Shown: positions 23,673-33,701 of the stretch, piece after piece
How the letters are laid out: each line of letters starts with the position of its first letter
How positions within the stretch are numbered: position 1 is the stretch's first letter
Assembly (NCBI GenBank): GCA_947489685.1
Contig: CANLEM010000003.1
Coordinates: 372,001 to 436,000, forward strand
Source: an uncultured Aquimarina sp.
GTDB taxonomy: Bacteria > Bacteroidota > Bacteroidia > Flavobacteriales > Flavobacteriaceae
DNA: 64,000 nt
Direction of reading: 5' to 3'
Position numbers and translations under genes: made by a program
Notes under the pieces: generated by a model
What the model was told of the DNA's origin: nothing
Databases searched by the model: none
The model's input: the letters and a program-made list of their open reading frames with translations, nothing else

Positions 23673-26592
23673 TAATGTATTAAATTCATTGAAAAATGAA
23701 ATTGAAGGAGAGTTGCATTTTGATAAGCTCACCAAAACATTATATGCTACAGATGCCTCTGTTTATAGACGTATTCCTTTGGCGGTGGTATTTCCAAAAT
23801 CGATTTCTGATCTAAAAAAGATTATAAGTTTTGCTACAAAACACCAGTTAGGACTTATCCCAAGAACGGCCGGGACATCATTGGCAGGACAGTGTGTTGG
23901 CGAAGGTATTGTAGTAGATGTTTCAAAACATTTTACCCGTATAATTTCGGTTGATGAACGACAAAAAACAGTGATTGTAGAGCCAGGAGTAATACGTGAC
24001 GATCTCAATCGTTTTTTGAAACCTTATGGGTTGTTTTTTGGACCAAATACATCAACATCTAATCGTTGTATGATTGGTGGTATGGTTGGTAATAATAGTA
24101 GCGGAACTACATCTATACAATATGGAGTGACCCGAGATAAAGTGGTAGCACTGCAGACCTTGCTGTCTAACGGAAGCGAAGTAGAGTTTTCGGAAGTATC
24201 TCTGTCAGAGTTTCATAAAAAGAGGAAACTAAATACTTTAGAAGGTGAAATCTATGAAAATATATATACAACGCTTTCACCAGAATCTGTTCAAGAGCAA
24301 ATTAAAACTCATTTCCCGAAACCAGAAATTCATCGTCGAAACACAGGCTACGCTATTGATGAATTAATTTCTTCGGATGTATTTACAGATAAGGACGCTC
24401 AATTTAATATGTGTAAACTTCTTTCTGGTAGTGAAGGTACATTGGCATTTACCACTCAAATTACACTACAATTAGATGAACTTCCACCAAAAGAGTCATT
24501 AATTATTGCGGCCCACTTTCGTACAATTGAGGATTGTATGAATGCTATAACTCCTGTGATGCAACATACTTTGTTTACATGCGAGATGATGGATAAGACG
24601 ATTTTGGATTGCACAAAAAATAATATAGAACAGTTAAAAAATCGTTTTTTTATTGTCGATGACCCTGAAGCAATTCTTTTATTAGAATTAAGAAGTAAAG
24701 ATCTAACCGATTTAGAAAAACAAAAAAAATCAGTATTACAAACACTTGACTCATCCAAATTGAGTTATGCAAATCCTATATTAAAAGGAAAAGAAATTGA
24801 TCAGGCATTAGAACTTCGTAAAGCAGGATTGGGGCTATTAGGTAATATTGTAGGGGATAAGAAAGCTGTAGCCTGTATTGAAGATACAGCTGTAGCTATA
24901 CCTGATTTAGCAAATTATATTTCAGAATTCACAAGTATAATGAAAAGCCATGATCAGCAGGCGGTATATTATGCACATGCAGGAGCGGGCGAACTACATT
25001 TAAGACCAATTTTGGATCTTAAGAAAAGTGAAGATGTTGTACTGTTTAAACAAATCACTGATGACGTTGCAGCCCTGGTTAAAAAATATAAGGGATCAAT
25101 GAGTGGGGAGCATGGTGATGGTATTGTAAGGGCAGGGTATATCCCGTTTATGATAGGGAAAGAAAACTATCAAATAATTAAACAGTTTAAGAAAGTTTTT
25201 GACCCTAACAATATCTTTAACCCCGGTAAAATTGTTGATGCATATGCCATGGATCAAAAGCTACGCTATGAAATAGATCGTAGAGAACCTGATATAGAAA
25301 CGATCTTTGATTTTTCGGATTCTTTAGGGATTTTACGAGCAGCCGAAAAATGTAATGGAAGTGGAGATTGTCGTAAATCTGTTGAGGCAGGAGGAACTAT
25401 GTGTCCAAGCTATCGTGCAACAAAAGATGAAAAAGACACTACTAGAGGAAGAGCCAATGCTTTACGAGAATTTTTAACCAATTCAGAAAAAACAAATAAA
25501 TTTGATAATAAAGAGCTTAAAGAAGTTTTTGATTTGTGTTTGAGTTGCAAGGGATGTTCTAGCGAATGCCCTTCTAATGTTGATGTAGCAACGTTAAAAG
25601 CAGAATTTGAGTATCAATATCAGCAGGAGAATGGTGTTTCGTTAAGAACTAAACTGTTTGCAAATAACAATAAACTAAATGAATTGGGGAGAATAGCCCC
25701 CGGAGTGACCAATTTCATTTTTAAAAATAGGCTGACTTCTGGCGTAATGAAATCAGTTTTTGGTATTGCCAAACAAAGAGAATTACCTCTTTTAAGTAAA
25801 GAATCTCTAAGAAATTGGTGTAAAAAAAATCTAGACAAACTACAACCTCAAAATCCTACTAAAGTCGTTTATTTTTTTATAGATGAATTTACAAATCATT
25901 TAGATTCGGAAATAGGAATCGATGCTATTACACTGTTAACAGGGTTGAATTATAAAGTAAAGATTGTTGATCATAAAGAGAGCGGCCGAACTTTTATCTC
26001 TAAAGGATTACTGAAACAGGCAAAAGCATTGGCAAATGATAACATCGCTACTTTTTATGAGTTAATTTCTTCTAATACCCCTTTGATTGGATTAGAACCC
26101 TCGGCGATACTTACTTTTAGAGATGAATATTTGAGATTGGCCGATGATAAAGATAAAGCCTCGTCTCTTTCAAAACATACGTTTTTGATAGATGAGTTCT
26201 TGTCAGACGAAATCGAACAAGGAAACATTACCTCAGATCATTTTTCTGAAGAGCCTAAGACGATAAAATTGCATGGTCATTGTCATCAAAAAGCATTGTC
26301 GAATATTCATAATACGTTTAAAGTTTTAAACTTACCTAACAACTTTAAAGTTACTATCATTCCTTCTGGTTGTTGTGGTATGGCAGGATCTTTTGGTTAT
26401 GAAAAAGAGCATTATGAGATTAGTATGCAGGTAGGAGAACAGACTTTATTTCCGGCGGTAAGAAAGGCTTCTGCAGATACTATTATAGCAGCAATAGGAA
26501 CAAGTTGCAGGCACCAGATTAAAGATGGAACAAAGAGAAATGCTTTACATCCTTTAAGTATTATGGTACAAGTCTTGAAAGCAAGGATTTAA
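23662..26592 (+). CDS. FAD/Fe-S D-2-hydroxyglutarate dehydrogenase-like protein (YdiJ type)
   Basis: Large flavoprotein (976 aa; E. coli YdiJ about 1018). Order: FAD_binding_4 domain (about 40-260, IPRTAGTSLAGQCVGEGIVVD), FAD-oxidase C domain (about 270-530, GSMSGEHGDGIVRAGYIP), a ferredoxin-like part with Cys clusters (CNGSGDCRKS and CLSCKGCSSECPSN near 570-640) and a C-terminal CCG domain (HGHCHQKAL, SGCCGMAGSFGYEKEHY). YdiJ oxidises D-2-hydroxyglutarate to 2-oxoglutarate. Being coupled to lrp and divergent from the DUF1338 gene, whose product would be D-2-hydroxyglutarate, strongly fits that role. A broad D-lactate dehydrogenase function is the main alternative. Confidence 0.88.
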   Translation: MIDSNVLNSLKNEIEGELHFDKLTKTLYATDASVYRRIPLAVVFPKSISDLKKIISFATKHQLGLIPRTAGTSLAGQCVGEGIVVDVSKHFTRIISVDERQKTVIVEPGVIRDDLNRFLKPYGLFFGPNTSTSNRCMIGGMVGNNSSGTTSIQYGVTRDKVVALQTLLSNGSEVEFSEVSLSEFHKKRKLNTLEGEIYENIYTTLSPESVQEQIKTHFPKPEIHRRNTGYAIDELISSDVFTDKDAQFNMCKLLSGSEGTLAFTTQITLQLDELPPKESLIIAAHFRTIEDCMNAITPVMQHTLFTCEMMDKTILDCTKNNIEQLKNRFFIVDDPEAILLLELRSKDLTDLEKQKKSVLQTLDSSKLSYANPILKGKEIDQALELRKAGLGLLGNIVGDKKAVACIEDTAVAIPDLANYISEFTSIMKSHDQQAVYYAHAGAGELHLRPILDLKKSEDVVLFKQITDDVAALVKKYKGSMSGEHGDGIVRAGYIPFMIGKENYQIIKQFKKVFDPNNIFNPGKIVDAYAMDQKLRYEIDRREPDIETIFDFSDSLGILRAAEKCNGSGDCRKSVEAGGTMCPSYRATKDEKDTTRGRANALREFLTNSEKTNKFDNKELKEVFDLCLSCKGCSSECPSNVDVATLKAEFEYQYQQENGVSLRTKLFANNNKLNELGRIAPGVTNFIFKNRLTSGVMKSVFGIAKQRELPLLSKESLRNWCKKNLDKLQPQNPTKVVYFFIDEFTNHLDSEIGIDAITLLTGLNYKVKIVDHKESGRTFISKGLLKQAKALANDNIATFYELISSNTPLIGLEPSAILTFRDEYLRLADDKDKASSLSKHTFLIDEFLSDEIEQGNITSDHFSEEPKTIKLHGHCHQKALSNIHNTFKVLNLPNNFKVTIIPSGCCGMAGSFGYEKEHYEISMQVGEQTLFPAVRKASADTIIAAIGTSCRHQIKDGTKRNALHPLSIMVQVLKARI

Positions 26593-27428
26593 AACTCCCC
26601 TAATGCTGTAATATTAGTAATCAACGCTTCGGTATTGATATTAATATTTTCAGATTCTTCCTCGGTTTCGGTTTGCGAATCAAGAGGTATATGCTCATAA
26701 TGCATTAATTGCCATTGTTGGTTATGATATTCTAATGAAGTAAGATTTTCGATCCAATCACCAGAATTAAGATAAAAACATGAACCATTTTTATCAGTAA
26801 ACTGCCGTATCTGTGGTTGATGAATATGACCACAGATAACGTATTGATATTTATTTTGTATCGCGAGTTGTGCAGCAACACCTTCAAAATCGTTAATATA
26901 TTTAGTAGCTTTCTTTACGCTATTTTTAATTTTTTTAGAAAGCGAAAATTTTTCTCTCCCTAATTTAACCAAAAGCCAATTAATTAACTGATTTAGAAGA
27001 ATTAACATGTCGTATCCCCAACCGCCCAATTTTGCTAACCACTTCGCATTTTGAATTGAAGCGTCAAAAATGTCACCATGAAAAAACCAAGCTTTTTTAC
27101 CATCAAGCTCAATAACCAGTTTATCAAGTAATTTAAAGTTGCCCATTTCGGTATCACTAAACTTACGTAGCATCTCGTCATGATTTCCTGTAATATAAAT
27201 TACTTCGGTTCCTTTAGAGGCTAAGGTTATAATCTTTTTGATTACTTTAAGATGTGATTTTGGAAAATAACGTTTTCTAAATTGCCATATATCAATAATA
27301 TCGCCATTAAGGATAAGTTTTTTTGGTTTAATACTGTTTAAATAACCTAAAAGTTCTTTTGCATGACAGCCATAGGTTCCTAAATGTACATCAGAAATAA
27401 CCACAAGATCAACAGGACGTTTCTTCAT
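26589..27428 (-). CDS. UDP-2,3-diacylglucosamine diphosphatase-like metallophosphoesterase
   Basis: Calcineurin-like phosphoesterase of 279 residues with the full motif set: SDVHLG (residues 12-17), NGDIIDIW near 41, TGNHDE near 80, FHGDIFD near 116 and CGHIHQP near 198. The arrangement matches the LpxH-type enzymes that cleave UDP-2,3-diacylglucosamine in lipid A synthesis, specifically the Bacteroidota group annotated this way. Its 3' end overlaps that of the dehydrogenase gene by four bases in a tail-to-tail arrangement. Confidence 0.85.
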   Translation of the reverse strand: MKKRPVDLVVISDVHLGTYGCHAKELLGYLNSIKPKKLILNGDIIDIWQFRKRYFPKSHLKVIKKIITLASKGTEVIYITGNHDEMLRKFSDTEMGNFKLLDKLVIELDGKKAWFFHGDIFDASIQNAKWLAKLGGWGYDMLILLNQLINWLLVKLGREKFSLSKKIKNSVKKATKYINDFEGVAAQLAIQNKYQYVICGHIHQPQIRQFTDKNGSCFYLNSGDWIENLTSLEYHNQQWQLMHYEHIPLDSQTETEEESENININTEALITNITALGEF

Positions 27429-27771
27429 AAAATGATTTATTGTAGCAAATAAAATACTCTAGGATCAAAGTATAATTAAGAGATCATCAGGAGATTGTTA
27501 CCAAAGCTTGAAGATTTAAGGCAAGTATTAAGAAAATATTATCGCAATTCAATGGGTTAGAAAATTTTAAATATTATTTTGATGACCCTTAATCAATACA
27601 GCTTTAAAAGGGATTTTTACATGGTTGATAGCGATATAAACTATGTCAATACAGTCTATGTTTTCATAAAGATCTACTCTTTACTTACATAATCACAGTC
27701 GTTTTAATACGTATAAAGTGTTTTAACCTTATTTGTATTATCGAAAGTTAGCTCATTTCAAAATTTTTTCA
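27429..27771. other. Non-coding gap upstream of the gluconate locus
   Basis: About 340 AT-rich bases between divergent genes. It must hold promoters for both neighbours, but no perfect TAnnTTTG box is placed well for either. No open reading frame, RNA or clear palindrome was recognised. Confidence 0.4.
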
Positions 27772-29682
27772 ATGAAATTGAAACATGTTTACATCATTTT
27801 TGGTGTTTCGGGAAGCGGAAAAACTACTATAGGCCGGTTACTTGCAAAAGAATTAAATATTCCTTTTTATGATGCAGATGATTTTCATCCTCAATCTAAT
27901 ATAAAAAAAATGTCTGATGGATTTTCTCTTGATGACAATGACCGAGAACCCTGGTTACATATATTGACGGATCAAATAAAGAATTGGCATCATGATAAGG
28001 GTGCAGTATTGGCCTGTTCTGCATTGAAAATAAAGTATAGAGAGAAATTAGAATCATTTCATCCAAATCTTATTAGATGGGTTTTTCTCGAAGGTGATTA
28101 TGAAATAATTAGTGAACGTTTAAAGGCAAGAAAGGATCATTTTTTCAGAAGTGAATTACTCCATTCTCAATTTGAAACTCTAGAAAAATCAACCAGAGGT
28201 ATTTCAATTTTGGTCAATCAAAGCACTGCTAATATGATCATCGAAATAAAGTCAAAACTGAATGCGCAAAAATCGCAAATAGGATTATTTGGATTAGGAG
28301 TGATGGGTAAAAGTTTGACAAAAAATATAGCGTCTCATCACTTTAGTCTTTCGGTTTACAACCGAAACGTAGAAGCAAAAGAAGTTGATGTGGCTAAAAA
28401 CTTTGTAAAAGAACTTTCAGAAGATGTAAAGCCTTTTGATGATATAGAAACATTTGTGGCATCTCTAGAACAACCTAGGATTATCATGTTAATGATTAGC
28501 GCCGGTCCAACGGTTGATCAGGTCATAAAAAATATTCTTCCTTTTTTGGATTCTGGAGATTGTATTCTCGACGGTGGAAATTCTCATTACAAAGATACTA
28601 TTAGGAGAGAGCTTAAATTATCTAAACAGGGTATTAATTTTATTGGAGTAGGCATATCCGGAGGAGAAGAAGGAGCTTTAAAAGGCCCTTCGATAATGCC
28701 GGGAGGTTCTAAAAAAGGATACGATCTATGCGCTTCGTTTCTCGAAACTATTGCAGCAAAGGATAAAACAGATAGAGCATGCTGTTCTTATATTGGCCTT
28801 AATGGGTCTGGTCATTTTGTAAAGACTGTACATAATGGAATAGAATATGCCGAAATGCAATTAATAGCAGAGATGTATCATCTAATGCGGAATTTTTTGG
28901 GTAAAAAACCTGATGAAATTTACAAGATTTTTACATCCTGGAGAACTCGAAACAAAGACAGTTTTCTTTTAGAAATTACTACAGATATACTATTAAAGAA
29001 AGAAGGTACCGATTATTTGATAGATAAAATTTTGGATAAAGCAGATCAAAAAGGAACAGGGGGGTGGTCATCGATTTCGGCTTTAGAGATGGGTACGCCT
29101 TTTTCAACAGTTTCTGAGGCAGTAATGACAAGGTTTCTTTCTGCAAAAAAAACGGAACGTGTAAAAGCTTCTACTCTGTATCCATTAGAAAACTCAACCT
29201 CACATGAAGATATAGAAATTATTATACAACATCTCGAGGAGGCTTATTATACGGCAAGTATTATTAATCATGCTATTGGTTTTGATTTACTGAAGCAGAC
29301 TTCGTTAGAATATGATTGGAATCTTAACTTATCCGAAATTGCCAGAATATGGACTAATGGATGTATCATACGTAGTGATTTAATGGAGAAAATAACAACC
29401 TTGTTTTTTAATACCGGTGAAACACCATTGTTATTGTTTCCGGAGGTAGTAACGTTGATGCGCGCAGGTATTAATAAGTTAACTTTTGTAGTTGCTAGTG
29501 GTCTTCAAATGGGATGTGCTTTACCTGTACTTTCGGCGGCTACAAATTATTTCTTGAATTATAGTGCTGAACAAATGTCTGCGAATATGATTCAGGCACA
29601 GCGCGATTATTTCGGTGCACATAGATATCAACGCGTAGATAAAAAATCAGGGGAATACTTTCATACAGATTGGAAAAATTAG
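27772..29682 (+). CDS. Fusion: gluconokinase + 6-phosphogluconate dehydrogenase
   Basis: A 636-residue bifunctional enzyme. Residues 1-165 are a GntK-type gluconokinase with P-loop GVSGSGKTT (11-19), DADDFHP (34-40) and SQFETLE (132-138). Residues 168-636 are a complete 6-phosphogluconate dehydrogenase: GLFGLGVMGKS (171-181), DGGNSHYKDT, GISGGEEGALKGPSIMPGG and a C-terminal FGAHRYQRVDKK. Together they turn gluconate into ribulose 5-phosphate, CO2 and reduced cofactor. The ATG at 27772 starts the kinase; 13 codons upstream to a TTG are unrelated. The permease gene follows after five bases. Confidence 0.93.
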   Translation: MKLKHVYIIFGVSGSGKTTIGRLLAKELNIPFYDADDFHPQSNIKKMSDGFSLDDNDREPWLHILTDQIKNWHHDKGAVLACSALKIKYREKLESFHPNLIRWVFLEGDYEIISERLKARKDHFFRSELLHSQFETLEKSTRGISILVNQSTANMIIEIKSKLNAQKSQIGLFGLGVMGKSLTKNIASHHFSLSVYNRNVEAKEVDVAKNFVKELSEDVKPFDDIETFVASLEQPRIIMLMISAGPTVDQVIKNILPFLDSGDCILDGGNSHYKDTIRRELKLSKQGINFIGVGISGGEEGALKGPSIMPGGSKKGYDLCASFLETIAAKDKTDRACCSYIGLNGSGHFVKTVHNGIEYAEMQLIAEMYHLMRNFLGKKPDEIYKIFTSWRTRNKDSFLLEITTDILLKKEGTDYLIDKILDKADQKGTGGWSSISALEMGTPFSTVSEAVMTRFLSAKKTERVKASTLYPLENSTSHEDIEIIIQHLEEAYYTASIINHAIGFDLLKQTSLEYDWNLNLSEIARIWTNGCIIRSDLMEKITTLFFNTGETPLLLFPEVVTLMRAGINKLTFVVASGLQMGCALPVLSAATNYFLNYSAEQMSANMIQAQRDYFGAHRYQRVDKKSGEYFHTDWKN

Positions 29683-29687
29683 TACAT

Positions 29688-31031
29688 ATGGATTATCAAT
29701 TGTTAATTGCGGTTGCAGTAGGTGTATTTGCCCTACTTTTTATGATTCTTAAATTAAGAATACAGGCATTTATTGCATTATTAATTGTTTGTATACTCGT
29801 CGGTATTGTCGCCGGACTATCCCCAATAGACATTTTGGACAGTGTTAAAAACGGAATGGGTAATACGCTTGGTTTTGTAGCTACCGTTGTGGGTCTAGGA
29901 GCACTTTTTGGAGGAATGCTCGAACATTCTGGAGGTGCGCAAGGGTTGGCAATTTATATTTTAAAACTTTTTGGAGAAAAAAATGCCTCTTGGGCACTTA
30001 TGGTTACTGGTTTTATTGTAGCAATACCTGTATTTTTTGATGTGGCTTTTATCATACTCGTTCCTTTGGTGTATGCTATAGCCAAAAAGGCTAAAAAATC
30101 ATTGTTATTATATGCTATTCCGTTATTGGCAGGTTTGGCCATCACCCATAGTTTTATACCTCCCACACCAGGTCCCGTAGCAGTAGCTGATATTTTGGGA
30201 GCTAACTTGGGATGGGTGATTATTTTTGGGTGTATCGTAGGAATTCCAACGGCTATCATAAGTGGGCCTTTATTTGCAAAATATATCTCAAAGAAAATGG
30301 ATGTAATAATTCCAGAAAACAAAGAGATTCTTTCTAATACAGATGATTATCCTAACCCCTTTAGCATAATAGCTATAATCACCTTACCGATTTTGTTAAT
30401 TGTATTGAAAACGGTTTTGCTAGGAGAATGGTTCGATGCGAACAAACTTCCAGAAGTATTCATATATACTATTAGTTTATTGGGACATCCTTTTGCTGCT
30501 TTAATTTTGGCAAATCTAATTGCCTGGTATGTGTTAGGAATACGTAGAGGAGTTAGTAAAGATGATCTCCTTAAACTATCAATAAAATCTTTTGGCCCAG
30601 CAGGAGCCATTATATTATTAACTGGTGCCGGAGGCGCATTTAAACAGATATTGGTAGATACAAAAGTGGGTGAATTATTGGCTTCTACCTTACAAAGTAC
30701 TTCAATTCATCCGTTATTATTTGCTTTTGTGGTGGCTGCATTGATTCGTATATTGCAAGGTTCTGCAACCACGGCTATGATTGCCGGAGCTGGTATTATG
30801 TCACCAATCGTTGTTTCAAGCAATTTTAGTGCTACACATATTGCTCTTATGGTAATCGCTATTGCTTCGGGGGCGACTATATTATCCCATGTAAATGATA
30901 GTGGTTTTTGGCTGGTAGGTCAATACTTAGGTTTAACCGAAAAACAAACTTTTCGTTCATGGACAATAATGACTGTACTTATTGCTGTTACCGGATTGTT
31001 AATGTCTATGATACTTTGGTATATATTTTAG
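29688..31031 (+). CDS. Gluconate:H+ symporter GntP family
   Basis: Polytopic inner-membrane permease of 447 residues with about 12 hydrophobic segments. Family features include GLGALFGGMLEHSGGAQ near residue 68, PVFFDVAFIILVPL near 110, FIPPTPGPVAVADILGA near 156 and GSATTAMIAGAGIMSPI near 360. The ATG five bases after the gnd stop is preferred over a TTG six codons earlier, which would overlap. Coupled to the kinase/dehydrogenase fusion, it makes a two-gene gluconate uptake and oxidation unit. Related GntP members also carry other aldonates. Confidence 0.93.
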   Translation: MDYQLLIAVAVGVFALLFMILKLRIQAFIALLIVCILVGIVAGLSPIDILDSVKNGMGNTLGFVATVVGLGALFGGMLEHSGGAQGLAIYILKLFGEKNASWALMVTGFIVAIPVFFDVAFIILVPLVYAIAKKAKKSLLLYAIPLLAGLAITHSFIPPTPGPVAVADILGANLGWVIIFGCIVGIPTAIISGPLFAKYISKKMDVIIPENKEILSNTDDYPNPFSIIAIITLPILLIVLKTVLLGEWFDANKLPEVFIYTISLLGHPFAALILANLIAWYVLGIRRGVSKDDLLKLSIKSFGPAGAIILLTGAGGAFKQILVDTKVGELLASTLQSTSIHPLLFAFVVAALIRILQGSATTAMIAGAGIMSPIVVSSNFSATHIALMVIAIASGATILSHVNDSGFWLVGQYLGLTEKQTFRSWTIMTVLIAVTGLLMSMILWYIF

Positions 31032-31174
31032 TTTTTTCAACCTTTATCTACTAATTTATAAAATACATCTGCTGAAATAAAAATTTGCATCTAAAATGTA
31101 ATTTTATTTAATATTCGTTAGTGAAACCATTGTTTTTCTATCATATTACTATGGCTTTTTTAGAGATTAACAAT

Positions 31175-31182
31175 TACATTTG
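31175..31182 (+). promoter_or_regulatory. Predicted aroC promoter -7 box TACATTTG
   Basis: Perfect TAnnTTTG 17 bases before the aroC ATG, implying a leader of about 10 bases. No -33 TTG seen at standard spacing. Confidence 0.5.
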
Positions 31183-31199
31183 TTGAAAATTAGAATTGT

Positions 31200-32264
31200 A
31201 TGGCAGGAAATACATTTGGAAACCTTTTTAAGGTAACTACATTTGGAGAATCGCATGGTGTTGCGATAGGAGGAATCATTGATGGGTGTCCTTCGGGAGT
31301 AACATTAGATTTAGAAGCTATACAAGAAGAATTAGATCGCAGAAAACCCGGTCAGTCGGCTATTGTTACTCAGCGTAAAGAACCAGATACGGTAGAGTTT
31401 TTTTCTGGCATTTTTGAAGGTGTTACTACAGGTACACCAATTGGTTTCGCTATTAAAAATGCAAATCAAAAATCAAAAGATTATTCTCATATAAAAGATT
31501 CTTATCGACCATCACATGCGGATTATACATATGATCAAAAATATGGAGTTCGTGATTATAGAGGTGGCGGACGCTCTTCGGCTAGAGAAACAGCAAGTAG
31601 AGTAGTTGCTGGTGCAATTGCAAAGCAAATACTTCCAGAAATAAATATTAACGCTTATGTTAGTGGTGTTGGGGCTATACAACTAGAAAAGAAACATACC
31701 GAATTAGATTTTTCATTAACAGAAAGTAATATTGTACGTTGTCCAGATACTGAGAAAGCTGCTGAAATGGAACAATACATTAAACAAATCCGAAAGGAAG
31801 GAGATACTGTAGGTGGGGTAGTAAGTTGCGCTATTTCTGGAGTACCTATTGGATTAGGAGAACCTGTCTTCGATAAATTACATGCAGAGCTGGGTAAAGC
31901 AATGCTTTCAATCAATGCAGTTAAAGGTTTTGAGTATGGTAGTGGTTTTGCAGGGGCAGAGTTAAAAGGAAGTGAACACAATGATTTATTTAATGCCGAT
32001 GGTACTACTAAAACTAATCTATCAGGCGGTATACAAGGAGGAATTTCTAACGGCATGGATATCTACTTTAATGTAGCGTTTAAACCTGTAGCAACGATCA
32101 TGCAAGATCAAGAAACTATTAATAAGGATGGTAATATGGTTACCATGCAAGGTAAGGGAAGGCATGATCCCTGTGTGGTGCCAAGAGCTGTACCTATTGT
32201 AGAAGCAATGGCAGCATTGGTGCTGGTGGATTATTGGTTGATGAATAGAACTATTAAAAAATAG
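31200..32264 (+). CDS. aroC: Chorismate synthase
   Basis: Converts 5-enolpyruvylshikimate 3-phosphate to chorismate, the last shared step of aromatic amino-acid synthesis; needs reduced FMN. The 354-residue chain has all signatures: [21 protein letters not shown] (the FGESHG motif near residue 15), [20 protein letters not shown] near 120 and [19 protein letters not shown] near 318. It is monocistronic with its own promoter box and terminator. Confidence 0.98.
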   Translation: MAGNTFGNLFKVTTFGESHGVAIGGIIDGCPSGVTLDLEAIQEELDRRKPGQSAIVTQRKEPDTVEFFSGIFEGVTTGTPIGFAIKNANQKSKDYSHIKDSYRPSHADYTYDQKYGVRDYRGGGRSSARETASRVVAGAIAKQILPEININAYVSGVGAIQLEKKHTELDFSLTESNIVRCPDTEKAAEMEQYIKQIRKEGDTVGGVVSCAISGVPIGLGEPVFDKLHAELGKAMLSINAVKGFEYGSGFAGAELKGSEHNDLFNADGTTKTNLSGGIQGGISNGMDIYFNVAFKPVATIMQDQETINKDGNMVTMQGKGRHDPCVVPRAVPIVEAMAALVLVDYWLMNRTIKK

Positions 32265-32287
32265 CCTAAAATAAAGGTTAATAATTG

Positions 32288-32317
32288 CGGTAATCTTAAT
32301 AAGGTTACCGTTTTTTT
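32288..32317 (+). terminator. Intrinsic terminator of aroC
   Basis: An 8-bp stem with one G-U pair (32288-32295 with 32303-32310) is followed by seven Ts, 23 bases after the aroC stop. Confidence 0.85.
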
Positions 32318-32369
32318 GTTTTTAATTTATATCTTCGACGCTGTTTGGCTTATAAATTAAAACAGTTAC

Positions 32370-33698
32370 ATGAAAAAAATTGCACTGCACTGGCAAATTA
32401 TGATCGGAATGCTGCTAGGGATAGTATTCGGATTTATAATGACAACAATCTCATGGGGTAAAGGATTTACAGGTGATTGGATAGCACCATTAGGAACTAT
32501 CTTTGTTAACCTTTTAAAATTAATCGCTGTACCTCTTATTTTGGCTTCTTTGATAAAAGGTATTTCTGATCTAAAAGACATTTCAAAGTTCAAGGCTATC
32601 GGCGGGCGCACTATTGTTATATACGTTCTTACTACTGTGATTGCAATTACTATAGGATTATTATTAGTAAATGCTTTAAAACCAGGTAATGGCATTACTC
32701 CAGAAACTATTGAAAAATTAACAACAGAATATGCGGGTAACGCAAAAATATCCGAGCGTATAGCCGAAGCAAGCAGACAAAAAGAGAGTGGTCCTTTGCA
32801 ATTTGTTGTAGATATGGTGCCTCAAAATGCGATAAAAGCAATGAGTAACAACAAAATGATGTTGCAGGTAATATTTTTTGCAATTTTTCTTGGGATTAGT
32901 ATGCTTCTTATAACTCCAAAACAATCAGAACCTCTTAAAAAATTCTTTGACAGCCTTAATGATGTTGTCTTAAAAATGGTAGATCTTATTATGCTTACGG
33001 CTCCATTTGCTGTTTTTGCATTATTGGCTAATGTGGTGGTGACATCTGATGATCCGGATATTTTATTGGCATTGTTACGATATGCTGGTGTTGTAATATT
33101 TGGATTGTTATTGATGATAGTGTTCTATTGTATTTTGGTATCGGTTATAACCAAAAAATCACCGCTTTGGTTTTTAAAAGAGATAAGCCCTGCTCAATTG
33201 TTAGCTTTCTCGACAAGTTCTAGCGCCGCAACTCTTCCGGTGACTATGGAGAGGGTTGAGGAACATATTGGTGTAGACAAAGAAGTATCTAGTTTTGTAT
33301 TGCCCGTAGGAGCAACAATTAATATGGATGGTACTAGTTTATATCAAGCTGTGGCTTCTGTATTTATTATGCAAGTATTATGGCCAGAAGGATTAACATT
33401 TAGTAATCAAATTACTATTGTATTGACTGCATTACTAGCATCGATAGGATCGGCAGCTGTTCCTGGTGCGGGAATGGTGATGCTCGTTATCGTTTTGGAA
33501 GCTATAGGATTTCCTGCAGATAAGTTACCGATAGGATTGGCATTAATTTTTGCAGTAGATAGGCCATTAGATATGCTTCGTACAACCATTAATGTTACAG
33601 GAGATGCTACGGTATCTATGATAGTGGCAAAATCGGTAGGTAAACTAGGAGATCCAAAGGTAAAAGAATGGGATGATCATTATGATGATGTAAAGTAA
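32370..33698 (+). CDS. Dicarboxylate/amino acid:cation symporter (DAACS family)
   Basis: Na+ or H+ coupled transporter of the GltP/DctA fold (442 aa, about eight membrane helices plus two re-entrant loops). The serine-rich re-entrant loop FSTSSSAATLPVTMERVEEH near residue 285 and the helix-7 GATINMDGTSLYQAV near 315 are diagnostic. Likely substrates are glutamate, aspartate or C4-dicarboxylates. A 35-residue insert rich in polar residues between helices 3 and 4 is common in the Bacteroidota members. It converges with the LysR gene, four bases away. Confidence 0.93.
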   Translation: MKKIALHWQIMIGMLLGIVFGFIMTTISWGKGFTGDWIAPLGTIFVNLLKLIAVPLILASLIKGISDLKDISKFKAIGGRTIVIYVLTTVIAITIGLLLVNALKPGNGITPETIEKLTTEYAGNAKISERIAEASRQKESGPLQFVVDMVPQNAIKAMSNNKMMLQVIFFAIFLGISMLLITPKQSEPLKKFFDSLNDVVLKMVDLIMLTAPFAVFALLANVVVTSDDPDILLALLRYAGVVIFGLLLMIVFYCILVSVITKKSPLWFLKEISPAQLLAFSTSSSAATLPVTMERVEEHIGVDKEVSSFVLPVGATINMDGTSLYQAVASVFIMQVLWPEGLTFSNQITIVLTALLASIGSAAVPGAGMVMLVIVLEAIGFPADKLPIGLALIFAVDRPLDMLRTTINVTGDATVSMIVAKSVGKLGDPKVKEWDDHYDDVK

Positions 33699-33701
33699 TT
33701 G

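Noticed and set aside
31655..32056. 133-codon frame antisense to aroC
   Set aside because: Lies wholly inside the chorismate synthase coding region and its translation has no family features.
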